A stretch of DNA of 26,482 nucleotides, taken from the NCBI GenBank assembly GCA_964453265.1, contig CAYVNU010000016.1:1-26482 (forward strand). Direction: 5' to 3'. Both the position numbers and the translations under genes were made by a program. Shown here piece after piece: positions 19,615-25,945 of this stretch. The notes under the pieces were generated by a model. That model was not told where the DNA came from, did no database searches, and saw nothing but the letters and a program-made list of their open reading frames with translations. Numbering within the stretch: the stretch's first letter is position 1; the number at the start of each line of letters is the position of its first letter. This DNA comes from CAYVNU01 sp964453265. Lineage in GTDB: Bacteria; Patescibacteriota; Doudnabacteria; UBA920.

Positions 19615-20457
19615 ATGGACACCCAAGATTCTAATTCTTTTAAAAACCAAGCCTTGCCCCTTGGTTTAACATTGGTAGTACTAGCGGCTCTCAGCTCACT
19701 GGTGATTTTAATAGTCCACGGCTTAAATTTATTGCCTTTAAAAGAAGATGTTGCTTTAAAAATAAGACTATCCGATGTTTTAATCGGCGGCACTATTTAT
19801 TTAAAAACCGCAGTGGATTTCGCCATTTTTATGGGCAGGTTAATGACCACCAACCCCGGTTGGAAAAATAGAGTAGCTATTGAAATTGGCACAGCGTTAG
19901 GCAACGGACTTGGTACAATTCTAATTTTAGTGGTATGGACCTTTTTTAAAGAGGTAGCTTGGCTACTTGGTATTATGGTATTTTTAGCCAGTTTAGTACT
20001 TTTTGAACTTGCATTTTCCAGCTTGGAACATTTTTCCAACTGGCAAAGCCAAAACACTTTTAAAAAAACAGTCTTTCTTTTTTTAGATAAAATCTTATTT
20101 ACTATAACCAAAATAACCAAACCCATTACCTCTAAGGTCTTGCCAGATTTAGGAGAAAAATTACGCGGCAACGAAACAATGAGCTGGAAAAATTTACTTT
20201 TTTTCTCTTTCACTATTCCCTTTATATTGGGCTTAGATGATTTTGCTGGATATGTGCCCCTGTTTAGCATTGTTAATGTCCTAGGCTTTAGTATTGGCGT
20301 ATTGGGCGCTCACACCCTTTTAAATATTGCTTTGTTTATTTCGCCCAACATAACCACTAAAGTCGTACGCAACGAGTGGGTGTCATTTTTAGGCGCCCTA
20401 GCCTTTGTCGGCCTGGGCATTTGGGGGTTAATTGAAGTAGTAAAAATCTTTATCTAA
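19615..20457 (+). CDS. Multi-pass membrane protein of unknown family
   Basis: 280 residues with about seven hydrophobic segments (roughly 15-36, 52-74, 86-108, 112-133, 198-214, 216-240, 256-279) and a basic, amphipathic middle (FSNWQSQNTFKKTVFL...KITKPITSKVLPDLGEKLRG, about 138-182). Two conserved-looking membrane motifs: FTIPFILGLDDFAGYVPLF, with an Asp-Asp pair within a helix, and GAHTLLNIALFISP. Acidic and His residues in membrane segments suggest an ion or small-molecule transporter of the LysE/cation-exporter kind, but no family is recognised with confidence. Transcribed from a predicted leaderless promoter; queA begins 18 nt after its stop and may share the transcript. Confidence 0.7.
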   Translation: MDTQDSNSFKNQALPLGLTLVVLAALSSLVILIVHGLNLLPLKEDVALKIRLSDVLIGGTIYLKTAVDFAIFMGRLMTTNPGWKNRVAIEIGTALGNGLGTILILVVWTFFKEVAWLLGIMVFLASLVLFELAFSSLEHFSNWQSQNTFKKTVFLFLDKILFTITKITKPITSKVLPDLGEKLRGNETMSWKNLLFFSFTIPFILGLDDFAGYVPLFSIVNVLGFSIGVLGAHTLLNIALFISPNITTKVVRNEWVSFLGALAFVGLGIWGLIEVVKIFI

Positions 20458-20475
20458 TGAAATGATTTGATAAAA

Positions 20476-21507
20476 ATGATAACAAAGTTTGAAAAAATTT
20501 TAGAGGACTACGACTATTCTCTACCTTCTGAATTAATTGCTCAAAAACCCAGCAGCCCGCGCGACAGCGCGAGGCTTTTGGTGTATAACAGGGAAAATAA
20601 TCAAATCCAGTTTGATACCTTTTTAAACCTGCCTAATTATTTACCAAAACGAGCAGTGTTAGTATTTAATCAAACTAAAGTTATACCTGCCAGACTGCCC
20701 TTGTACAAACAAAGTGGGGGAAAGGTGGAGGTACTATACATTGGCCGAGAAAACAAGCTCTTTAAAGTTTTAGCCAATAAACATCTGCCTTTGCAAACCA
20801 AACTTTACATAGTTCACGGCCGTGAACTATGTAAAGTTGTAAAAAAACATCAGGGTATTTATTTTTTAAAGCCCAGTCAAAAAATTTCCGATTTTCAATC
20901 CATAATTTCTAAATTCGGTCTTACTCCATTACCTCCTTATATGAAGCATTCTTCCTTAACGGAAAAACAACGGCGCGAAGCTTATCAAACCATATTCGCC
21001 AAAACAGGGGAGTCGGTTGCCGCACCAACAGCCAGCCTGCATTTTACCAAAAGGCTATTAGCTAAACTAAAAAAACGCGGTGTAGCCATAAAATTTGTAC
21101 GCCTAGATGTTAATTTGGGCACTTTTGCAGCACTGAAAGAAGACCAGTATAAAAATAAAAAACTCCACAGTGAAAATTATTTTATAGACAAAGCGACAAT
21201 AAAATTCATACAAAAAGCAAAAAAACAAAACCGACCGGTTTTTGCAGTCGGCACCACTGTTGTTAGGACTTTGGAAAGTTATGCAATAACTAAAAAAAAA
21301 TCAAGTGGCACTGAACTTTTTATATCCCCAGGCTATAAATTCCAGCTTATTGACGGAATGATCACTAACTTCCACGTGCCCAAATCAAGCCTTCTAATGC
21401 TGGTCAGCGCGCTAATTTCCAGAGAAAAACTCTTAAACACCTACAATTTAGCCATTAAAAAAAGATTCAAATTTTTCTCTTTCGGTGATGGCATGTTAAT
21501 AATTTAG
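20476..21507 (+). CDS. queA: S-adenosylmethionine:tRNA ribosyltransferase-isomerase (queuosine synthesis)
   Basis: 343 residues from ATG 20476 (an in-frame TTG at 20467 is less likely). QueA transfers the ribosyl part of S-adenosylmethionine to preQ1 at tRNA position 34. Motifs: YDYSLPSELIAQKPSSPRDS at the start, VFNQTKVIPARL, PLPPYMK, YQTIFAKTGESVAAPTASLHFT, NLGTFAALKED, LHSENYFI, GTTVVRTLES, and LIDGMITNFHVPKSSLLMLVSAL. The usual HVGxGTF is NLGTF here, one departure from the family. A 38-nt perfect palindrome (20801-20838) lies in the coding sequence (LYIVHGRELCK). No other queuosine gene is in the window. Length is normal (about 340-350). Confidence 0.95.
   Translation: MITKFEKILEDYDYSLPSELIAQKPSSPRDSARLLVYNRENNQIQFDTFLNLPNYLPKRAVLVFNQTKVIPARLPLYKQSGGKVEVLYIGRENKLFKVLANKHLPLQTKLYIVHGRELCKVVKKHQGIYFLKPSQKISDFQSIISKFGLTPLPPYMKHSSLTEKQRREAYQTIFAKTGESVAAPTASLHFTKRLLAKLKKRGVAIKFVRLDVNLGTFAALKEDQYKNKKLHSENYFIDKATIKFIQKAKKQNRPVFAVGTTVVRTLESYAITKKKSSGTELFISPGYKFQLIDGMITNFHVPKSSLLMLVSALISREKLLNTYNLAIKKRFKFFSFGDGMLII
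20801..20838. repeat. 38-nt perfect palindrome inside queA
   Basis: Perfect self-complementary sequence with arms 20801-20819 and 20820-20838 and no loop, centred on CGGCCG. The reading frame stays open through it. Far too long to be chance. Confidence 0.9.
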
Positions 21508-21599
21508 GCTTAAATAAGCAATAAAAGTTAATTAATAACTTAATTAACGATTTAAACCCTTGACAATTAATTAAAATAGCTTGATTTTATTGGGGTTTT

Positions 21600-21608
21600 T
21601 GATAAAAT
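21600..21608 (+). promoter_or_regulatory. Promoter of the HU gene
   Basis: TGATAAAAT (extended -10), with TTGATT (21581-21586) 16 nt upstream of the hexamer as -35. Another -35-like TTGACA lies at 21560-21565 without a good -10 partner. Confidence 0.55.
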
Positions 21609-21643
21609 TAATACAGTAATAAATAAACAAACTAATTTATTCT

Positions 21644-21663
21644 TTTTTTACTTAAGTAAAAAA
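21644..21663 (+). promoter_or_regulatory. Palindrome in the HU mRNA leader
   Basis: 20-nt perfect palindrome centred on CTTAAG, in the leader between the promoter and the ribosome binding site (AAAAGGAAA, 21669-21677). Could fold in the mRNA and influence translation or stability. Confidence 0.5.
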
Positions 21664-21685
21664 GGGACAAAAGGAAATCAAACAA

Positions 21686-21958
21686 ATGACAAAGTCAGAA
21701 ATCCTCCAAGGCTTAGCCGACAAATTGGGCAAAAGCCGAAAAGAAGTTAGCGAATTCATGGACGCCTTAGTAGCAATGGCTTACACTGTAACAAAAAAAG
21801 AAGGCGAATTCACAATCCCAGGCCTGGGCAAACTTTTGAAAAAGCACCGCGATGCTAGAATGGGCAGAAACCCAGCCACCGGCGCAAGCATCCAAATCCC
21901 TGCTAAAACTGTTATTAAATTCCGCGTATTAAAAGCCGCTAAAGACGCAATACTGTAA
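21686..21958 (+). CDS. hup: HU-family DNA-binding protein
   Basis: 90 residues, complete HU/IHF fold: helical N-terminal part MTKSEILQGLADKLGKSRKEVSEFMDALV, then GEFTIPGLGKLLKKHRDARMGRNPATGASIQIPAKTVIKFRVLKAAKDAI. This includes the DNA-clasping arm with R-N-P-A-T-G and the usual P-A-K turn. A dimeric nucleoid protein that bends DNA. Length matches the family. It has the clearest Shine-Dalgarno of the window (AAAAGGAAA), a long leader with a palindrome, an extended -10 promoter and a strong terminator, in keeping with high expression. Codon pattern is more biased than neighbours (many AAA, GGC, GCC), also suggesting high expression. Confidence 0.96.
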   Translation: MTKSEILQGLADKLGKSRKEVSEFMDALVAMAYTVTKKEGEFTIPGLGKLLKKHRDARMGRNPATGASIQIPAKTVIKFRVLKAAKDAIL

Positions 21959-21967
21959 TCACTGATT

Positions 21968-22002
21968 ATCCGCGGATTTCCGCCAACTGGCGGAACGCGG
22001 AT
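21968..22002. repeat. Nested GC-rich palindrome after the HU gene
   Basis: Outer arms ATCCGCG/CGCGGAT (21968-21974, 21996-22002) and inner arms TTCCGCC/GGCGGAA (21978-21984, 21989-21995). The inner TCCGCC...GGCGGA matches the half-unit of the in-gene 30-nt elements. Placed between the stop codon and the terminator. Confidence 0.65.
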
Positions 22003-22010
22003 CACACGCT

Positions 22011-22049
22011 AAATTTAAAACCCCTGCTCTTAGCGGGGGTTTTAAATTT
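22011..22049 (+). terminator. Strong terminator of the HU gene
   Basis: 18-bp arms (22011-22028 and 22032-22049, one G-U pair) with a 3-nt loop. The second arm is GGGGG followed by TTTT. Confidence 0.85.
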
Positions 22050-22050
22050 G

Positions 22051-22059
22051 TGGTATAAT
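22051..22059 (+). promoter_or_regulatory. Extended -10 promoter upstream of yjbQ
   Basis: TGGTATAAT directly after the HU terminator, about 94 nt before a start that would give a long leader. A second pair, TTGACG (22095-22100)-17-TAAATT (22118-22123), is nearer the ATG at 22160. Confidence 0.45.
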
Positions 22060-22159
22060 AAGTTTACTGACAAGCAATAAGCGCTTTAAAATATTTGACG
22101 CCGAACAGAAACAAAAATAAATTTTTTAATGTCATATACATATTGGCATATGCGGCTTT

Positions 22160-22600
22160 ATGAAAACTTTTTTAAAAAAACTTCAACTACAAAGCAATAA
22201 ACAATTTGAATTAATTGATTTAACTTCTCATGTTCAAATTGCTGCAACAGAATCAGGCATTTTAAATGGTATGGCAGTGGTTTTTTGCCCTCATACCACA
22301 GCTGGAATCAGGCTTAACCACAACGAACCCTTGCTAATGCAAGATTTTATGAAAGCATTATACAAACTTGTACCTATAGACGTCAGTTATAGTCATGATT
22401 TATTTGAAGTCAGACAAAATGTCGCAGCAAACGAACGTAGCAACGGCCACGCCCATGTTAAAGCATTTTTACTGGGAAGCTCGGAAAATTTAATTCTCGA
22501 AAAAGGCCATGTGTTTTTAGGTCAAAAGCAGAGCATATTTTTTGTAGAGCTAGACGGTGGCAGAAATAGAGAAGTGTATATAAAATTTATTGGCGAATAG
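22160..22600 (+). CDS. yjbQ: YjbQ-family protein (UPF0047)
   Basis: 146 residues, complete YjbQ/UPF0047 domain: VVFCPHTTAGIRLNHNEP (residues around 41-58, the hallmark C-P-H-T-T-A-G/S-[IL] motif), DVSYSHDLFEVRQNVAANERSNGHAHVKAFLLGSS (H-x-E-H-type region and the G-H-A-H-x-K/R motif) and GHVFLGQKQSIFFVELDGGRNREVYI. The three His-containing motifs form the metal or substrate site. Some members show weak thiamine-phosphate synthase activity, but the true role is unsettled. Standing alone between the HU gene and mltG with its own terminator. Confidence 0.93.
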   Translation: MKTFLKKLQLQSNKQFELIDLTSHVQIAATESGILNGMAVVFCPHTTAGIRLNHNEPLLMQDFMKALYKLVPIDVSYSHDLFEVRQNVAANERSNGHAHVKAFLLGSSENLILEKGHVFLGQKQSIFFVELDGGRNREVYIKFIGE

Positions 22601-22615
22601 CAGCCTTGCTAAAAT

Positions 22616-22651
22616 AAAAAATACTCAAACCAAAAGGTTTGAGTATTTTTT
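22616..22651 (+). terminator. Intrinsic terminator after yjbQ
   Basis: 16-bp perfect arms (22616-22631 and 22636-22651) with a 4-nt AAAA loop; the second arm ends in six T. Confidence 0.93.
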
Positions 22652-22669
22652 ATCTCTATTTTAAAACTG

Positions 22670-22678
22670 TGCTATTAT
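22670..22678 (+). promoter_or_regulatory. Extended -10 promoter giving a leaderless mltG mRNA
   Basis: TGCTATTAT with 7 nt before the ATG at 22686. Confidence 0.55.
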
Positions 22679-22685
22679 TTAATAT

Positions 22686-23531
22686 ATGTATAAAAAACTT
22701 TTTTATTTGTGCGTAATTTTAGTTTTAAGCTTTATTACCCTGCTTAGCTATAAAGCATTTAAATACCCAAAACAAACCAGACAAGAACAAATTTCCAAAA
22801 ATACCAAACCTGAGGAAATTAATTTAACCATTTTAGAAGGCTGGAACAACAAAAATATTGCGGAATATTTGGAAAAACAAGGTGTAGTAACTTCTGCTGA
22901 ATTTTTAAAATCAGTTAGAGATTTTGACATTTCTAATTACGCATTTTTACCCGCTCAGGCAAAAGGGAATCTGCAAGGTTTTTTGTACCCCGATACCTAT
23001 CGTTTCTTTAAAGTAATTTCGGACCGTTCTAAAACCACGCCAAAGGAAGCTAGTGAAACCATAATCAAAAAAATGCTGACTAACTTTGAAATTAAGTTTC
23101 CCATAGGTGCCGAAGCCTTAGCTAAAAAACAAAACTTAAGTTTATACGAAGTAATAATTTTAGCTTCAATTTTAGAAAAAGAAGCAAATAACTTCGAAGG
23201 CGAGAAAGCGACCATTACGGGAATATTTTTAAACAGGCTAAAAATTGGCATGGCGCTTCAAAGCGACGCTACAGTTAACTACGCAACAGGCAAAAGTCAA
23301 GCTAGTCCAAGTCTCCAAGATTTAGAAATAAATTCGCCTTATAATACTTACAAACACAAAGGTCTGCCACCCGCACCCATCTGTAACCCTTCTATAGCGT
23401 CAATAAAAGCTATTCTTGAGCCAATAAAAACCGACTACATATACTACTTGCATAATCAAAAAACTGGCGAACCGGTTTATGCAAAAACTTTTGAAGAGCA
23501 TATTATCAATAAACAGAAGTATTTGAGGTAA
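22686..23531 (+). CDS. mltG: Endolytic murein transglycosylase
   Basis: 281 residues. An N-terminal membrane anchor (about 5-22) is followed by a linker and the YceG/MltG domain. Visible: INLTILEGWNNKNIAEYLEKQGVV (LysM-like part), GNLQGFLYPDTYRF, VIILASILEKEAN with the catalytic Glu (E164, in the A-S-I-[LV]-E-K-E motif), TGIFLNRLKIGMALQSDATVNYATG, SPYNTYKHKGLPPAPICNPS and IKAILEPIKTDYIYYL. It cuts nascent peptidoglycan strands at the outer face of the inner membrane and so sets glycan length. Presence shows the cell makes or remodels a murein wall. Slightly short (about 340 in E. coli) because of a compact N-terminal part. Predicted leaderless. Confidence 0.95.
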   Translation: MYKKLFYLCVILVLSFITLLSYKAFKYPKQTRQEQISKNTKPEEINLTILEGWNNKNIAEYLEKQGVVTSAEFLKSVRDFDISNYAFLPAQAKGNLQGFLYPDTYRFFKVISDRSKTTPKEASETIIKKMLTNFEIKFPIGAEALAKKQNLSLYEVIILASILEKEANNFEGEKATITGIFLNRLKIGMALQSDATVNYATGKSQASPSLQDLEINSPYNTYKHKGLPPAPICNPSIASIKAILEPIKTDYIYYLHNQKTGEPVYAKTFEEHIINKQKYLR

Positions 23532-23700
23532 TTAATTCGAAGGCGAGTTAAGCGCTTTACAAAAATATAATCTGTAAATTTTTAATTCCTAATTGCTCTA
23601 GTTGTTTAAATAATGCGTAACATCAAATTCTAAAATTTTATAATTAAACATTAGGATTTGTTTAGAAATTAGGCATTAGGTCAATTAGAAATTATTGAAC
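23532..23700. other. Convergent intergenic region with AT-rich repeats, no gene
   Basis: Between mltG (plus) and fmt (minus). Contains AT-rich repeated words of ATTAGG/CCTAAT type. For example, AATTCCTAATTG near 23584 faces CAATTAGAAATT near 23684, 11 of 12 bases complementary. No ORF or classic terminator is seen. Confidence 0.5.
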
Positions 23701-24738
23701 TTAATTCAAGGTGCTTCCTACAAAATTTCGTTGACCATTGATAAACTCGTTAACCACCATTTCCTTCTTCCCCTCCATTTGGAGGGATTTTATTTTTATA
23801 GATGTTCCTTGCCCACAAACAACAACTCCACCATCAAGTACAATCCCTGGTTTTGCTAATTCTGTAGGCATCTGTAGTGTATTAACCTGTATATCCGTAG
23901 TTTTCAGTAGTTTTCCGTTCCATTTTGTCCACACGCCCGGCCAAGGATAAAATGCGCGGAATTGATTGTAAATTTCCTGGGCAGATTTATTCCAGTCTAT
24001 TTTGCCGTCTGCCTTTTCTATATGCTTTGTATGCGTGGCTGCGCTTTCGTCTTGCGGTAGGGGAGCAATTTTACCAGTTATATAGTCTTCTATAACAGTG
24101 TTTATTAATGCGGCTGATTTATAGGCCAACTTTTGAGAAAGTGTTAAAGCATTGTCGTCCGCATCTATTTTTACCACCTCGGTTGCTAAAAGCGATCCGT
24201 GGTCGACTTTTTCATCGAGTATAAATATAGAAGTGCCTGTGAATTCTTCGCCATTTAAAAGCGCTGACTGAATAGGCGAAGCGCCGCGGTACTTTGGAAG
24301 TACTGAAAAATGCACATTAATAGTTTTGTATTTGGGCAAATTTATAACTTCCAGTGGCATAATTTGGCCGTAGGAAACTACCACAAAAATATCTGCTCCT
24401 TGCTCTGTTCCCCTCCCTTGCTTGTCCGCCGACTCGTCCGACGAAACTTTAGTGAAGTTGGAAGCTTTAGCGAAGGTGGAAGGGGAGGGGTTAGGGGAGG
24501 GTGATGTTAAATTTTTAAGCTGCTGATAAAATTCCTGATTCCCCCTAACCTTTTCGGGCTTTAATATTTTTAGCTTCATTTCCGTAGCTAAAACACTAAC
24601 AGGGGACTCCTGTATTTCCTGCTTCCTACCAACTTTACTATCTGGCTGTGTAACCACTGCCAAAATTTGGTGCTGTTTAGACAGCGCTTCTAAAATTGGC
24701 AAAGCCACATTTGAGGTACCAAAAAATACTAGCTTCAT
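23701..24738 (-). CDS. fmt: Methionyl-tRNA formyltransferase
   Basis: 345 residues. Formylates Met-tRNA(fMet) with 10-formyl-tetrahydrofolate for initiation. Motifs: MKLVFFGTSNVALPILEAL, VVTQPDSKVGRKQ, VVVSYGQIMP, and NVHFSVLPKYRGASPIQSALLNG with the catalytic Asn141 and His143 and Asp179 (VDHG). The C-terminal domain has the typical W-x-G and tRNA-binding part. In E. coli the same residues are 106, 108 and 144: the spacing between them is kept, but all are shifted by 35. That matches an extra stretch at about 79-113 (SPSPNPSPSTFAKAS..., SADKQGRGTE) encoded by a palindromic element (24400-24505). Its ATG overlaps the stop of the exonuclease gene (ATGA), so translation is coupled; def lies in the same strand cluster. 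Confidence 0.95.
   Translation of the reverse strand: MKLVFFGTSNVALPILEALSKQHQILAVVTQPDSKVGRKQEIQESPVSVLATEMKLKILKPEKVRGNQEFYQQLKNLTSPSPNPSPSTFAKASNFTKVSSDESADKQGRGTEQGADIFVVVSYGQIMPLEVINLPKYKTINVHFSVLPKYRGASPIQSALLNGEEFTGTSIFILDEKVDHGSLLATEVVKIDADDNALTLSQKLAYKSAALINTVIEDYITGKIAPLPQDESAATHTKHIEKADGKIDWNKSAQEIYNQFRAFYPWPGVWTKWNGKLLKTTDIQVNTLQMPTELAKPGIVLDGGVVVCGQGTSIKIKSLQMEGKKEMVVNEFINGQRNFVGSTLN
24400..24505 (-). repeat. Nested palindromic element inserted in frame in fmt
   Basis: Outer arms of CCCCTCCCC/GGGAGGGG type enclose a core starting TTCGCTAAAGCTTCC and ending TCGGCGGACAAG (minus strand). The middle holds an additional degenerate copy (TTCACTAAAGTTTCGTCGGA), as if the core had been duplicated once. 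Encodes PNPSPSTFAKASNFTKVSSD followed by ESADKQGRG. Confidence 0.85.
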
Positions 24739-25319
24739 TTAATTATTTTTCTTAAAACCTCTGCTTCAATTCTACAATCTTCCAAACCATCATGCCGGGA
24801 GGAGGATTTTATTTTAAATTTTTTTCCCCCGAAGGCGGATCCGCCTCTGGCGGACATTAAATCATCTAAAGAAAAACCGGTAAACATTTTAGAATTTTTT
24901 AAACCGTTATTCTTAGCCAAAACTCCATAAAAATACGCCCATAAATTAAAATAGTGGTAATCAAACTGCCACTTAACATTATGCTTTTTGTAAGCTGCGC
25001 GCAAAAAATCCATATCTAAAAGGCCGCCGTAATAGCTTAAAACTAAAGTCTTGGGATTAAACTTTGCGTTAAATTCCTTAAGAACCTGATTTAATGGCGG
25101 CGCGGCATCAAGCCATTCTTTTTTAATACCGTTAATACGCATGGACTCCAAGTCCCTGTTTAACCATTTTGTCGGTTTAGCATACGCATTAAAAAACGCT
25201 TTTTCTTTTAAAGTTTTTTTGTCTAGCAAAACTGCCGAGAGCTGGATAATTTCTTGTCTTGAGACATCGAGACCGGTAGTTTCTAAATCTATTAAAAGTA
25301 AATCTTTGTTAAAATTCAT
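24735..25319 (-). CDS. DEDDh 3'-5' exonuclease (DNA polymerase III epsilon-like)
   Basis: 194 residues, single RNase T/epsilon-type exonuclease domain. Exo I: LLLIDLETTGLD (D11, E13). Exo II: GGLLDMDFLRAAY (D102). Exo III: RHDGLEDCRIEAEVLRK (H176, D181). All five catalytic positions of the DEDDh family are present, so it should be active. It could be a proofreading subunit or a processing or repair nuclease; no polymerase is near. Residues about 156-166 (SARGGSAFGGK) are encoded by a 30-nt double palindrome (24825-24854) and are missing from the paralogue encoded just upstream. Stop overlaps the fmt ATG. An AT-rich palindrome fills the space between it and the paralogue. Confidence 0.9.
   Translation of the reverse strand: MNFNKDLLLIDLETTGLDVSRQEIIQLSAVLLDKKTLKEKAFFNAYAKPTKWLNRDLESMRINGIKKEWLDAAPPLNQVLKEFNAKFNPKTLVLSYYGGLLDMDFLRAAYKKHNVKWQFDYHYFNLWAYFYGVLAKNNGLKNSKMFTGFSLDDLMSARGGSAFGGKKFKIKSSSRHDGLEDCRIEAEVLRKIIK
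24825..24854 (-). repeat. 30-nt double palindrome inserted in frame in the exonuclease gene
   Basis: Minus strand TCCGCC-AGA-GGCGGA then TCCGCC-TTC-GGGGGA, ten codons (SARGGSAFGG). 26 of 30 bases match the element in the ABC transporter (11227-11256). The neighbouring paralogue lacks it, which marks it as an insertion. Confidence 0.87.
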
Positions 25320-25323
25320 AAAC

Positions 25324-25404
25324 TTTACTAAATACTAATTAATACTAATATACTAATCTTAAATTTCAGCATTAGTATATTAGTACGGATTCGTATTTAG
25401 TAAA
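25324..25404. repeat. AT-rich palindrome filling the gap between the two exonuclease genes
   Basis: 34-nt arms (25324-25357, 25371-25404) with 30 of 34 matches and a 13-nt loop. The right arm reads TTAGTA-N2-TTAGTA-N4-TTCGTA-N1-TTAGTA, the same unit spacing (2, 4, 1) as the element at 25946-26038. Covers nearly all of the 86-nt intergenic space. Confidence 0.85.
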
Positions 25405-25405
25405 T

Positions 25406-25942
25406 TTACACTTCCTTAATTATTTTTCTAAACACTTCGGCTTCCATTCGAACTTTTTCCAAAGCATCAAAAGGCTTTTTTAATTTTAGGCCAAAATGAT
25501 CTAAAAATGTATTTAAAGTCGGCATTTTTTTCAAGCCGTAATTTAAAGTATAAACATAACCAAGCGTCCACAACTCCACCACATGAGCGTCGTAATTATA
25601 ATTAATAGCAACTTTTTTAAAAGCGTTTTTTAAAAATAAAATATTTGCGACATTATGGGTTGCCAAAAGTAAATTACTGCCAAATTTTGAATGGAAGTTT
25701 TTTATAACATCATAAATCTTTTGGCTTTTTTTCAATGTGTCGTAATCTATACCAAGCAACTTAGCGTGCTGATTGATTATGGCATCTAAAAAACTTACTC
25801 GAATGTAAGCGTTATAGTTGCCTTTTTCGAGCAAGTTGTCTTTGTCTAACAAAACAGCGGAGAGTTGTATAACCGAATCTTTGTCTACATCAAACCCAGT
25901 GGTTGTAACTTCAAAAAATAACAAGTCTTTAATAAATTTCAT
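25406..25942 (-). CDS. Catalytically degenerate exonuclease paralogue
   Basis: 178 residues, clearly related to the exonuclease encoded just downstream: KDLLFFEVTTTGFDVD, IQLSAVLLDKDNLLEKGNYNAY and VRMEAEVFRKIIKEV align end to end with it. However, the DEDDh residues are lost: D11 to E, E13 to T, D102 to N100, H176 to F158, D181 to K163. The fold should be kept, but two-metal nuclease activity should not. The ORF is intact with conserved hydrophobic pattern, so it looks maintained rather than decaying. It may be a partner or regulator of the active copy, or a nucleic-acid-binding protein. Starts from ATG 25940-25942, directly next to an AT-rich palindrome. A tandem duplication is the simplest origin. 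Confidence 0.82.
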   Translation of the reverse strand: MKFIKDLLFFEVTTTGFDVDKDSVIQLSAVLLDKDNLLEKGNYNAYIRVSFLDAIINQHAKLLGIDYDTLKKSQKIYDVIKNFHSKFGSNLLLATHNVANILFLKNAFKKVAINYNYDAHVVELWTLGYVYTLNYGLKKMPTLNTFLDHFGLKLKKPFDALEKVRMEAEVFRKIIKEV

Positions 25943-25945
25943 AAC

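Noticed and set aside
24310..24504. A plus-strand ORF opposite fmt
   Set aside because: It lies on the complement of a well-supported gene and ends in the low-complexity palindromic insert; the peptide is a by-product of the repeat.
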